From positions 79,501-143,500 of the forward strand of contig JALJCO010007139.1 of NCBI GenBank assembly GCA_023101725.1: 64,000 nucleotides of DNA, read 5' to 3'. Of this stretch, positions 35,615 through 48,600 are shown in pieces. Positions within the stretch are counted from its first letter, which is position 1. Each line of letters opens with the position of its first letter. The position numbers were made by a program, and so were the translations under genes. Source of the stretch: Atherinomorus stipes (Eukaryota; Chordata; Actinopteri; Atheriniformes; Atherinidae). The notes under the pieces are model-generated. The model saw nothing but the letters and a program-made list of their open reading frames with translations, searched no databases and had not been told where the DNA came from.

Positions 35615-36380
35615 CCCCTTTCCTACTGCCCAAAAAAATCAGTTTAAACCCGCGAGCACTCGGCTTTTAGTGGCAGTTGGAAAAGCTCACCGACCCGCGT
35701 CAAACGACTCAGCAAGTGGGTTAAAATCACATTCAACGGCTCGGCACAATCGGTATGCAATGGGAAGACCAGACCCAGGTTGCCCCGCGAATTTACGTGA
35801 TGACATTGGGCGACACTTGTCTACATTGTGATGTCACAGTCAAATCTCATATAAAAGTACCAAACAGTTCTGCTTTGGCCACAAATTCACATCGGCTGAA
35901 TTCCATCTGCGCTAGAAAATCATCTGCTGGTTTTCCTCCACTTTGAGGACGGACAAAGGTGCAACAAGAAAGGACACAGACTACGGCCTGACTCGCTCTC
36001 CATAGTTTACTTTCCTTATTTCTGTCCAACGGCTGACATCATCAGTGCGAACCCAGCATGATGGCGTCACCAGACGCGTAGCAGTGGGACAGAGGCCATG
36101 AAGCTTGCTAGCAGGTGATCAGACCCGGCTTTTTTTTTTTTTTTCTCCAATGGGAAAGGAGTGAAATGCCGATCATGAGCGGGTTGACGCCCATTTGAAA
36201 AACCCGTGTGAACCACAAATTTTTTTTAAAATAAAGGAAGGAGGGAAGGGAGAAGAGGAGAGGGGGGGGAGGGGGAGGGAAGGGAAGGGACGGGACGGGA
36301 AGGGGCGGGGGCGGGGGAGGGACGAGCTGTGGTGGGTGGGGAAGAACAGCCACGAACCCGCTAATTTCAGTGGGAAAGCA
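35615..36380. mobile_element. Probable non-autonomous hAT-like element
   Basis: The left end CTTTCCTACTG (35618-35628) and right end CAGTGGGAAAG (36369-36379) are inverted at 10 of 11 bases. The interior is GC-rich relative to its surroundings. No clear target duplication was found, and the inner TIR match is weak. It contains the purine tract at 36232-36325. Confidence 0.45.
36232..36325 (+). repeat. Polypurine G-rich tract
   Basis: About 94 bases of almost pure purine built on GGGA/GGGAA units, including an eight-G run and repeated GGGACGGGA. It can in principle form G-quadruplex or triplex DNA. The proline-rich minus-strand reading frame across it is a by-product. Confidence 0.85.
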
Positions 36381-36915
36381 GCTTAAGACTGGACAGATGA
36401 TGAAAGAGAAATTGAGCAAGTCTGCCTGGGGTTGTCAGCATATAACTGACAAGTAAAAGATGTTTTGCAGACAATCAATATGTCCTCAGATACCATTAGG
36501 AAGGAAAACAAGGCAATACAATCTTTTGGTTTATATTTTTAGGGCTGTTTCTGCTTCTGTCATATATGAAATAACCACTTACACAGTAAAGAAGCAATGA
36601 AGAACTGTAACAAAAAAAGAAAAAAAAATCTGAAGATTTTTACCAACACAGCTCAAGATTAGTTCAAATATAAACCCTGGACTCTGAATGACAGATAACA
36701 CTGTCAAGCACCAATAGCTATAGCCACAATATACCTATGTAATATTACAAAAATGTTATTAATGTGAACAGCTGCTTGCAACAAAGATCTTATTCTCAAC
36801 ATTAAAATATGAAACCGAAACAGAATATCAATAAAGGGGCATGAAGAGCATTGTAATCTTTTCTAGGATACCCTAAGCTGCAGCTTGTCCTTTAAAAATC
36901 CCTGCCTCTTCTTCA

Positions 36916-36929
36916 GTTGCTATGGTAAC
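36916..36929. promoter_or_regulatory. RFX X-box-like motif
   Basis: GTTGCTATGGTAAC is close to the ideal X-box palindrome GTTGCCATGGCAAC. It lies in daam1 intron 1, in a GC-richer, repeat-poor stretch. Confidence 0.45.
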
Positions 36930-37608
36930 CAGAGCGGAGGGTGACTGGTGGAAGCTGGGTGGGTGGGTGATTTAATGTAAGCCCCTTCCAGTGCACATTA
37001 CCCTCCTTTTTAATCTCTTCTGGATGCTTTAAGGAAGAAAATAGGATTGTCTCTCTAATTTAGTAGACAAAAACAAATAACAAAACCATTAAGGATTACA
37101 GGGTAAAAATCTAGTCTGCCATTGCTGAGAGGCACCACGCAATCCGGCAGAATTACAAAGAATAGCTGTCAATCCTTTGGAACACATGCAATGTAGAGAA
37201 TACACAGCCTCTTGAGAATGGCTACGGAAGTGAGAGTGGAACCTGAGAAGGATGGGCAGCAGCAGGAAATGAGTGAGGAGAATGAGCAGACCCTTCTCAA
37301 GGTGACTTTCTATTTCATTGACCTGATTATTTGCACTCCGCCCCCATCATGGAAAAAGTATGCCATCCTCTCTCTCACACTCACTTGACACTGATAATGG
37401 GCTGTGTTCATCAAACCAGGGAGAGAAGCTGGTGGGAGGCAGCAGCCTGTGTGTATTTGAGAACACATATTTCTACCACCACCTCACCCTATCACCAGAG
37501 CAGCCTTGTCATTACGGGGCATTCCCTGCATACAGAGGACAACTCTCCCACCATGAAATCAGCCCCAGGGCCCAGTCGAAGATCCATGTCATCCCTCCCC
37601 TCCCCCTG

Positions 37609-37622
37609 GTTACTACGGCAAC
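37609..37622. promoter_or_regulatory. RFX X-box-like motif
   Basis: GTTACTACGGCAAC fits the X-box pattern with both half-sites intact. It is 0.7 kb from the motif at 36916. Confidence 0.35.
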
Positions 37623-39093
37623 ACAGTTTTCTGCACCAACACCTCCTAATTAGAAGACATGACACAATCACCTACGTATAGGGGAGAGGAATCCAGTTTG
37701 TCCTGGGGAGTGATAAAGCAAACCAGCAGCCACAACTCCCTTCATGCTCAGACTGATAGCCTCTAACAATTTACTGGTCACATGCAGTCCACACACATGC
37801 ATTCCAGTCAGCAGATAGCCGGCTTCAGCTCCTGCGATTCTTTTCCTTGCATTCATTTGATTACAGGGTAGAATAGACAGATTCATTGAGCTCGTCTTAC
37901 CCTGTCCTGGAGTGAGCTTGCCTCTGTTGTGCTCTGGACATTCCCTTTATATCCTGGGCTCACTGCAGTATACAGCTTTCTGCGCTGTCGACAGAAAAAA
38001 CTATGCCCGTACACAGCACGCAGCAGAGCATTTCCTGTGCAAGGTGTGTAATCCACGCAGGTTCAGATTCATCTGCTTGGGATTGGAGTGGCTATTCAGC
38101 ACCTTGTCAAAGGCTGTCACACTTTGTCGAGAGGAAAATCCCAGTTTGATGGAGCACGTTTCCCTCTTTTGACTGGGCAAATAAGAGATAAAACCACCAT
38201 ACAGACTAAGCAACTGTCTGAGATCTCGCAAAGAGCCAGCTGGCCAGCGAGTCCTCAGCGTATGTTCTCCCTCCCTAACCTCCTTCTCCCTGCCTTTCTC
38301 TGCAGAATTCTGTGGGGGCAAAGGGGACAGGCACAGATGTTACTGGCTCTAGGCCACACCCCTTTTCAACACTCCCAGTCCTAATAGGATGCAGCCGAGC
38401 AGCAGCCACCGCCCAGCTCAGTACACCCCCCTGGATGAGATTTGCGCAGCTTGTTTAGGGTTTGTTTGAGGAGTTCTTGTTTGGAAAGCTGCAGGAAGAA
38501 AACAAAGCAAAGGTGTGAAATGTGTGGGGTAAATGAGGGCATGAGTAGGGGAGGGATGGAATGTGTGGCAAGGCTATTGGAAATGAAATAATCACAAAGG
38601 CATAAATTTAAGAAAGAAAATGGAAAAAACTGAGCACAATGAAGTTTTCTTGTGCACAACACACCCTCAGTGCAAACAACCTGTAAAACTGCCCAAAATT
38701 AACTTTTACAATCTAGCACACAATGAGGCAACAAGACATATACAAAGAATTTTATTTTTAACAATCTCAGACACTCCCATATGATTTATAGCACATGTAT
38801 CACAACTGCTAACTAACAAAATCCAGCATTCAGACACATTTCTACAAAGCAGCACTGACATTTCACTGTATGGACAACAAAAATAAATACATTTGGGTTA
38901 GGAATTTGATTTCCTTTGCAATGTACTAATTAAATTGGTACATTTCATCTCATAAACTCCTAGTAATCTAACTTTAAAGCAAGACTTCACCTTGGACAAT
39001 CACTGATGTGATAAATAGGAACTATTTTAATGGTGGGGTGGACAACGTTTTCCAGGAGAATTTATAACAATATTGCTTAAAATCTCCTTCATA

Positions 39094-39121
39094 CCCCAAT
39101 TACAACCAATTGTAATTGGGG
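39094..39121. repeat. Perfect 12-bp hairpin
   Basis: The arms CCCCAATTACAA and TTGTAATTGGGG surround a CCAA loop. It lies in intron 1 of daam1. No further terminator or transposon features were seen. Confidence 0.8.
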
Positions 39122-39606
39122 TTTCTTTTAAATGCTCTAACACACAAAAAAAAAGAAAAAAAGAATGGAGTCACCTGGGAAATGGACAGGACTGAAAAAA
39201 CATCATCAAAACATCTTGACCAAATGACTGAATGGTGATATGTCAAACTCAACTGCCATTTGTCCCTCCCCAGTCCCTCCGCTGTATGTGCCCCTCTTTG
39301 TGCAACTCACAGTGTGAACAACCATGGCCAACAGACTGCTTACTGCAGCTATTTTCAGGTATTTGCTCTGATAAATCCACCAAAAAAGAAACAACAAATA
39401 AGGTTCAACTCATGGAGGCGTAGACGTTTGCAGTGTGGATTTTTTACACTGCAAATGATTTGGAGGTGAATGAAATACTTTCAGAAACGTGGTTCATCAG
39501 CTGTTGACTTGCTAGCTAGCAAGCTATCCACTCGGCTGTTTCCAGTTGTTTTCACCAAGTCGCTCGTGAACGCTTGAAGCGCATTTTCCTGTGCTCAGGA
39601 GGCACG

Positions 39607-39631
39607 TTTTTTTTTTTTTTTTTTTTTTTTT
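39607..39631. repeat. Poly-T run
   Basis: About 25 uninterrupted T; length may be unreliable in assembly. Confidence 0.85.
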
Positions 39632-42600
39632 GAGAATTTCCTAAATAATATCCTAAATGGTGTTTAGGTCAGTGGTTCCGCTTCTTAGGAACAAACAATC
39701 CAAACCAAAAAGTAGTAGTATTACTACTACTGAAACTACATGAGAGAGACAGAGAGAAAATCAGACATGTCCTCATAGGAGAACAAGTCATCGTCCTGAT
39801 TCAAGCCCTACGAGTTTTGTGCAGGTGTTGACAAACAATGTCATCAATCAGTCATTCACCTCTCTTTCTTCACTGGTGAGTCAAGCATTTCTCCAGAATA
39901 TCAAGACGTCAACAAGACATCATCATGCTTTGACTGAACATTTAGTCATTCAACAGTTCTGTCCAATGATCATTTTGAGAAAATGATGCAATGACACAGT
40001 AGAGAATCACAACCCTTGTAAGTGAGGCTGTAAACGAGACTATGGATTTACTGTACTTGCTGAGGTCTGGGCTCAGACACTGCCCAGCCAAAAGGAAGTC
40101 ACAAATCAAATCTAAAAGCAAAATTAAACCCTCTTCCTTAACAGCTGTGAGAAACCAGGCGAGGCATTAGAAATGTTACCACTGGCTCTACAAACCGCCA
40201 CTTTCCACATGTCTTTACTGATCTGAGAGGTTAGTAATGTCACTTTCCATGATTTCTGGGTTATTAAAAGTTCAAAGACTTGCAACAGCTGCATTTCCTT
40301 GCCATTTGGAGATGCCAGCACATAATATTGCCTGCAGCTTTAAGGTTTCTCAACCACTTCCAAGTCACATTCTGTGGTTAGCTGATATAATACATCATCC
40401 TGTGAAGTGCTACAACTCCATGTTGAAGTTTGCACCATGTATGCATAGAACTGAGCTTGTGTGAAAGAGTTTATCTCGGCTGGGCTGGTATAACAGACAT
40501 CAGTAGCAAGCCACGCCAGTGCAGTCATGAATGGATAACGGTGGAAGCTGTACAGTCCTGGATAGCTGCCTCTGAAAAGAATGTCATGCAGCTGGAATAA
40601 CAGACAGGACCCGTTCTCATGGAGGGCTTCTGTTCTGGTGGGACATATCTCCTGTGTCAATAAAAGCAGACTGATGTTTTGTTGACCTCACGCTCACCAG
40701 GTACAACAGAAAATGTATAGACACAAAGGGTGGTGACATTTTTTATGAGCACTAATATTGTCCTGCCGTTCTGTGTTACTTTCTAGTCTGTCCTTTCTCT
40801 CTACAGTTTGAGAAATTGACTTTTTCTCGTGAATCCCTTTTGTTTCTAGAGTAAATGAAACTTTCATCATTACTATAAAAAAGTGAAAAAAAGAATGATC
40901 TAAACAGGAACCAATAGAAAACTGGCACTGATTACAATCTGTTCCATCCTGTATGAAATATTGATCACCAGCACTCTGCCAACCAATAATTTTCCATTTA
41001 ACAAACTTTTTTTTTTTTTCCAAGTGAGTTGCAGAATGTTCCGGATCATGTAACAGCAGGAACAATCAATCCAGAGTGACATAATACATAAAAGCCTCTG
41101 CATTTCAGCATTAGCTTGAGGCTTTATCTGACAGAAACTAAGAAGTCTGAGAAGATCTTTGCTAAACCTCTCAGTTAATGATTAATCATGGGAGGACTAA
41201 AAAAAAAAACAGCTTTTATGATTTTGTATTATGTTGACCTAGTAAATAGAGCAGCAATACAAACAAATCAACTGTAATCTACTGCTGAAAGATGCAAAAG
41301 TTTGCTAATCATCCATATTGAGAACAGGCAGCTTGCAGGTGGTACAGGCTACAGACTGCAACCATCCCTGAAAACTTCAGCTATGATAACATGCTTACCA
41401 ATTAACTGTTTCTGGTTAAGTAGAAAATGAAAGGGCTTTTGTGAAATGCAACTGATACAGCTTAGAGTGTGAAATGTGAGGTCAATTCAGGGGCACAAAG
41501 AGGAGATGAAAGAAATCATGGAGAGGAAATTTTATCAGAAAGACCTCAAGCTGGGTTGCACACACCACTGTCACATTAACCAAGCTCAATTGTGAATGAC
41601 AGCCTAAAAATACAACAAAATTAAAGAAACAAACTAGTCCAAAAACATGTGTGAAAGGGGGGCATCACAACAGCTTGTATTATATTGTGTAGGAGAACAG
41701 TGCTAAACTGTATCCATAAGGTTCAGACAGGGTGGGGCAATATCCATAAATTCCAACCATGCAGCCCTTCCCTTGTAGGAGACCCTGTCATTCACAAATT
41801 AAATACCAGAAATAAAAAGGGTCCAAGTGGTCTCTACCCACCCTTTAGAAAGCTTGTAATTACTTCTTGAACCAGGTTCATCCCAGAAGGCCCACACAAC
41901 CTTATGTATCCATCTCTAGAACGCAAACATTAAAAGGACAGTCCAAGAACATATAATATACTTTTAGATCTTAAAAGACCCACATTAGCAAGCAGCTATA
42001 AACACATCTTCTTTGCTGAACTGAACACTCACCGTGGCCAGTTCAGCAAACCAAGAAGAAAATTAACAGAGGACAAGAGGAAAAGAACAAGAGAGAAGGA
42101 CAGAGCAAGATAGAAGACAAGTCAAGGTACGACTGTACTGGCTGGAGAGAGCTCACTGTACAGCTAGAAGCAAGATGGATGCCCAAATAGCTGTCGTTAG
42201 GGGGCGCGTTTGCAGTCTGCAAAAGTTCTGTATTGGGTCCGAAAGAATATGGGAGCAATAAAGTTGAAGAAAACAAAAGCAGAAAATGTGTCTAAAAGAG
42301 GACATGGTGAACAAGGCAAGACACAGAGTGGAGATAACATAAATGCCAGCAGTAAAAACACATCAATCTACAATCAATACACTGACTTAATAATTAATTA
42401 TCCAAGAGCATTGATCCAAGTTGGAGACATAATTTGAATGGTGATATATCAAATCATATGTAAGACACGTTTAAGAAAAAAAAACAAAAACATGTGGAAG
42501 TGCTCAGCTATGACAACCAAAAGGTATTATTTTTAACCAGTTTGTGCTACCGCAGATGCACTCAGCATTTTATAGTTAGAGAAGGTACTTTCTTGTAAAA

Positions 42601-45600
42601 TTACCTCAGAATTTACAGGGAAACTTGGATTACTTAGGGTTATAGATGAAAGCTCTTTCTGGAAGAAGTTTGAAACACCACAGCAAAAATCTCATGACAT
42701 GAAACACAGCAGCTTCAGTTACCATGTTTGTAACAGACTGACAAGACTTTGAGAGTTAAAAGGCTGTGGCTTAACTTGCTGATCCCTCCAGATGTAGGCC
42801 AACAGTATGCTAAGAAATCAGTGGTTAAGGTTCTGAGTAGAGCAAGCAGCCTAGCATACAGAATATTACAGCAGAACAGCAGAAATAGCACAAACAGACA
42901 AATCAAATAGAGTAATGGTAATCCAACATAATCCAATCAGTATCCAGCCTGCTCTGAGGGCAAAGACAACTTCAAAGTACTGCATGCCCATTAGCTACAG
43001 TCACACATGGATACTCTGAGAGAGCAAGTTCACAGACTAGATCCATGTGAAAAGGTGTGAGGTCCTGGTCTCATCTTCAACTAACTGTATGGATCTGAGA
43101 ATGGCTTATGGATAGCTTAATGCAAGAATAACTGTGTGGTCCAAAGGCAAAGTTTGAAGTGGCACCAAGTTAGCATACCATACACAGCCTTATTACCTAG
43201 TGCGATGTCTGAGGGATTAGCTGTTTATCTGCTGTCATAATCTCATTGGAGAAAAAACAAAACAAAACATGTGGCCAGAAGCTGAGACAACATATCAAAG
43301 AGAGAAATCCACAAAAACACGTGCACCAAGTGCTGGGCATTCCAAAAAAACAATTATGCTAAAGAAGAAACTGTAGGAAAAAGATGTTTGAGGAGGTTAA
43401 CAAGGACACCTGCTGTTTAACAGGATTGACCTGGCAGCTTCTGTCCTGGGGCGTCTCAACAATCAGCTGCACAATGCAAACAACTGAGATAGAAGTAAAA
43501 TTGTGGTCAGAGCAGAACTGCTCTTGAATATGGAAAAACTAGGACTCTTAGTTAAGAAATTAATTTGGTAATATTAAAGAAGTATTGTTCATTAAAAAAA
43601 TTGAAAGGAAAAAAATCCTGCTTAATTACTTTTTATGATTACACCACCGAAAATAGCTTAACTAAAAGTCATGACAGTAGGAAAAATAATTAATAAGTTA
43701 AATAATTGTAAGAAAAGGATTTAATGTTGACATGGACTACAGTTGCCTCTTAAAGCTGTAACACAATCAGTCCTGAAGAACAGTTAGCCATTTATGCAAC
43801 TGGTTTCGTCTGTGGCCTCTCCTCAGAAATGTTATCACACATATTACTGTGGGAACCTGTTCATCTTAGAAGCAGCCTTAAGCCCATTTCAAGGAGACCA
43901 GACCATCTCAAGTTCCAGGACGAGTCTTTTAGAGAAAGAAAAAAAAAAAAAAAAAAAGCATTTTGAACAGTACCCGTCAATGCACTGTTTCATGAAATGT
44001 GAAGATTGCAGTCAAATGTCTATAAGAAAGCTGAGTCTTTGAGCCCTTTGTTTATTTGTAACAAGCAACAATGTGCTTTACAACAAAGATGCTTTTTTAA
44101 ACAATCACAAATTCTTCAAATCCAATAATAATGTGCATGACTGACATTACTGACTCCTGAGATGCTAACTTAGTTAACAGCAAATGATATTACCGTAGTA
44201 AGTATACCAACAACATCTCAGCATGAGATATACAAATGACAAAGGAAACCAATAAACCAAAGCATGCATTTGCTCCCATGTGCAGAGGATTATCAAGGCA
44301 GGAAGAATTGGCAGGGGAAATTAAGTGCATTCATGATTAGTCCAAAAAGAATCTAAACATTAGCTAATCTTAATCCATGGCCCAGAGTTGTTGCAAACAT
44401 CTGAGTTCATAAAGTCACGAATGAAAAAAAAAAAAAAAAAAAGATAAGTGATTTAGTCTAAACATTTTTTTCTAGCCTTGCTCTTTCATTCACATGTTGG
44501 AACTTGAGTGTTACTTTCTGGAGGGTAGGGCAGCATTTTAAGAGCAGGATAAAGCATGCCGTGCTCTGGCACAGTCTGTTGCTGAACGTGATATCAGTCT
44601 GCCGATCAAAGAATGTTATATCTTTTAATTTGTGTATGGAGAGGGCACGTGTTGACATCTAACCCTTTCCAGTCAAAGGAAGAAGCAATAATGCATGACA
44701 TATTTCACAAGTGCACATGGCATTTCTAAAATGGTCCATAGAGTATAGATGTACCCTTGAGGCTTAAAAATCAGACAACTATGTTTTGTGAGGTCATTGC
44801 AATGCAGTCATAAGGGTTTTGCTAGGAACAGACATCAAATCAAGCTCTATACCTTGACAGTGTGTTTAGACACCTTAACAGGTTAATTCTGCATCCTAAA
44901 AAAAAAAAGTCCAGGGCTCTGCTTCAATCAGTCACATCTTTTAGTCTGCTGAGAAATTTTTTTGAAGTGTAATATTTGATGGTTGAAGGGTTGTTAAATG
45001 TACAGAATAAAATTGAATTGTAGTGTGTGGTATAGTTCAATTTGATATCTCTTAGTAATCGAGCTTCCACTACCAGAACTGCAAGTAGCAGCCTGAACTG
45101 GGTGAATATGTAATCGGACAAAATGCTGGCATCTGACCAGCTGGAATCTCTCCTTCAAGAATAATACTGTAAGTCTGTAGAAAAAAGAAAAAAAAAAAGG
45201 CAGACAGCTCACAGACCTACAGAAACTTCAAACTCTTACAGCATTCTCCTTTCCAGTATCCTTGCTTTGGGATTTCACATTCATGATGTGACCCAGACAA
45301 AGGGGATAAGAGTCGAGCATGAAGTGAAACATGAATCCCTTCTGGTCTATTAAACCTCCCACCCTCCCAAACCAACATCTTGGTTTTGGGACTCCCCCTC
45401 ACACGTGGATACAGACACATACAACGGGACCCACATGCTTCTTTTTTATAACCCCTTCCATTGCTACACTCTCTCCATGAAAAAGTAATTAATTTTGACG
45501 CTCATTATCATGATAATCTGAGGTTTGCTTCATTTCTTTTAAAGAGAGCAAGAGAGCAGTCATTTTCCAACTTAGTCAACGACAACTGAACACCACAGAG

Positions 45601-48600
45601 GCCCAAAAGCAAGTATCACTACTAATTAAAAACAAACAACTAAAATCAAAATAAATAAAAACATGATTCAGTCAGAACCAAAACAATCATATAAATATAA
45701 TCAAAAAAAAAAAAATTTGACAGCTTGTAGCAAGCTGAGACAACTGCTCCAAATAACAGACCCCAAAGAAGAAAAAGGTACCTCCAAAAATATAAAATAT
45801 CACTTTATTATCAACAATTTCTCTCAGGGGATAAATAAGTTTTTTTCCCCCCTCCATGTAATTTCTTTTCACGATATGATAAACCATGTAATAGATCAGA
45901 TTTAGAGTGATAATTTTTAAAGGATGGTGATATTCATAAAACCTCTCCAATTTCCTTCTACCAAAACACGCACACACAAAAAAGACACTTGAATATGTTG
46001 ATTAATGACTTCCAAAGAACAAAAAATGAAAAATCATTCCATCACAATGTTGCATTTATATTAAACAGTTAAAGATTTTTCCGGAGAAAGGCTTCTCAAT
46101 CCCAGAATGCATCTCCTGTCAGTAAGTGTTAAACTAAAGGATGCATTTGAAACATAATGATTATTGAGTCTTTACCACTTGAACAGCCTCTAAAAAGAAA
46201 ATGTCCCTGTATCAGAAGTAGCACAGCTACTGTGGGTACTCTCATGGGTTCAGATAGCCCAAAATATATATTTTGATAGGTCACCCAGTTCTCGATATAG
46301 AACCACGACACTCCAGATCAAGGTTCTTTTCTCTGAAGGGGTGCTGCTATGTGGAGGCAAAGCTGCACTGCTTATACAACAATGGGGATGGAATTTAAAA
46401 ACAGTAAAAAGGCTTAAAAAAAATAAAATTCAAACTTAACACTGATTTAAGTGGAAGGAAGCAGATTTACCAGCATGTTAGAACCAACACTTTGACAGTG
46501 ACTAGGATCTTTACACCTTATATTCGCGTTCATTACACATCAATTCACATAATGGCATAAAATTCAACATCACTGCATAGCGTCTGATGTGTAGCATTTT
46601 TGCTGCTATGTATGTGATTCAGATTATATGTTATACATTTTTCAGCACAAACACGCAATAAGAATAAATGACTTCCCATGAAGAATCCATTACTTTCCAA
46701 CGAGCCTCAAGTCTGCTGTTGAAGCAGCACATTAATGAAACATCTGCCACCGCTGAGTGGCTGAGCTGGACATGTGCACTGCCTTTTCACCCCTGAACAA
46801 TCAGGAAGGTCAGAAGTCAACAGTCTTGGAAATGAACAAGCAGTGTGATCTCACAGTGTTGTTATCTAAACTCAGTACAAATGCAAATGTTTAGCATTGT
46901 TCTTTATATGTTCAGAAAACTTTCTTTAAAAGATTTGTAAAGAAAAAAAAATCAAATTGCTAAATGTAAGCTATCAGAGGAAGCTTCTTCTATCTAAATG
47001 AACAGTCTTTGATGTCTGAAGAGTGTAAGACATTGGTTTGGTCCAAAGCAATACAAGATTTCACATTCCTCCCAAGGACAGTTAAAACAAGAAAGATCAC
47101 ATCAGCAGCAATAAGCCAAGACTTCCTTGAGTAAAACTGTATAGTTTAGGTGGTATTCCCCTTCATATCCTGACATGCCTGATCTTATGATCCATTTATT
47201 TTGCAGATAACCTTAAAACAGTGCACACTATATAATGGCTTGTCCTTTAAAATAACCCCAAAAGTTTATGCTTTATTTCACAAACCTGTATATTTTTATA
47301 ATGTTACAAAGGATGTTCTTTGTTTCAGACGAAGAACAAAGTATTCCTCTGGTATAGACATTTGAACTTTTTAAAAAAATTTCTCTTTAGAAAAAAATGC
47401 TGAGAAAGTCTCCATTAGGGTCAAAGCAATAGTTTATATCAACTTTGTTTGGATATTTAGCTCCTCTGAAAGCTTTGCCAGCCCAGCCACAACAATCCTC
47501 AAAATGAGGCTGGGTCTTGGGTGGGGCTAACAATGGCTGTCTAGGCCCAGCTGTCCTAATAGCAAGAACAAGTGCAAAGTCAGGACAGACTGGGGGCAGG
47601 GTGTGGCATGGCAGGGGTGCCATGGTGACAGAGCAGGCCTCAGCAGAGAAGGGATGCTAAATGAAGCTATTGTCTGGCCCAAGTGAAGCACACCACGCAA
47701 AGAATGGCACATTCAAACAGTTATACAGGCCCATTGTTGTGACGAGCCAGCAGGTCCACATTTATCCCACAGGATCCACTGCACATCATGCAAAGAGCAC
47801 TTGATGTCAGAACATGAAACACTGACACCAGCTAGAAAACAAGGAATGATACTGACCTGAAAGAACCCATCCCCCAAATAATTCAAGGTCTTTCAGGGTA
47901 TCCTCATCCATGAAAAATCACTGGATAAATTAATCAGGAAAACAGCTACTCTGTATCTGATATATCTGCAGATAGAGGTTATGTGATCATAGAAGTCACA
48001 TTGTGATTAGGGAACAAAAATATAGCAGTAACAAGAGCAGAGATAAATATTAGACCAATAAAAAAATAACCAACTATTTTGTTAACTGTTTTATGGCCAG
48101 CTAACAAAAAGTATGAACAAATATTTTCTGAAAACCAAACAATTAATTTGTACAAATCAAAAGATTAAGCTTAGCTCCCAGATGGATATTTGCTGATCTG
48201 GTGAAATGCAAGACATGCAAGGTGTGATTTTATATTTAGGAGAAAAAAAAAATCTCCTTAAAGTTAATAAAGTAGTATTCTATATCAGTTTTTGATAATT
48301 TGATATTGTAAATACCATTAGCCTAATATGATGCAAAATTAATCAGCTGTATTAGAAGAATAAATATTAGCAAGATATCACAACTGGGCCAAAATATGAC
48401 TTAGGCAATTATGCTTTTAGACTAACAACATGAGCATACTGTTCAATTACTGTCAGGCAACAGTACAGGGAGGGAATTAAGTGTGACACATACAGAATGA
48501 GTCAATATTTAATCCAAGTTAAGTAACTACGGTATGCATACTAACTGGATTTCCTGCCTTACTTACTGGAGCCAACATGTTTTCATTCAGTAACTATCTA

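Noticed and set aside
36108..36419. Proline-rich minus-strand frame resembling an FH1 domain
   Set aside because: It is a translation of the GGGA purine tract, with no FH2 or other domain nearby and no splice support.
37331..37681. 116-codon plus-strand frame in daam1 intron 1
   Set aside because: No recognisable domain, no splice context and two overlapping competing frames; treated as chance in a GC-richer stretch.
47387..47712. Overlapping minus-strand frames with a GC-rich stretch
   Set aside because: No family resemblance and no exon signals that fit a gene.
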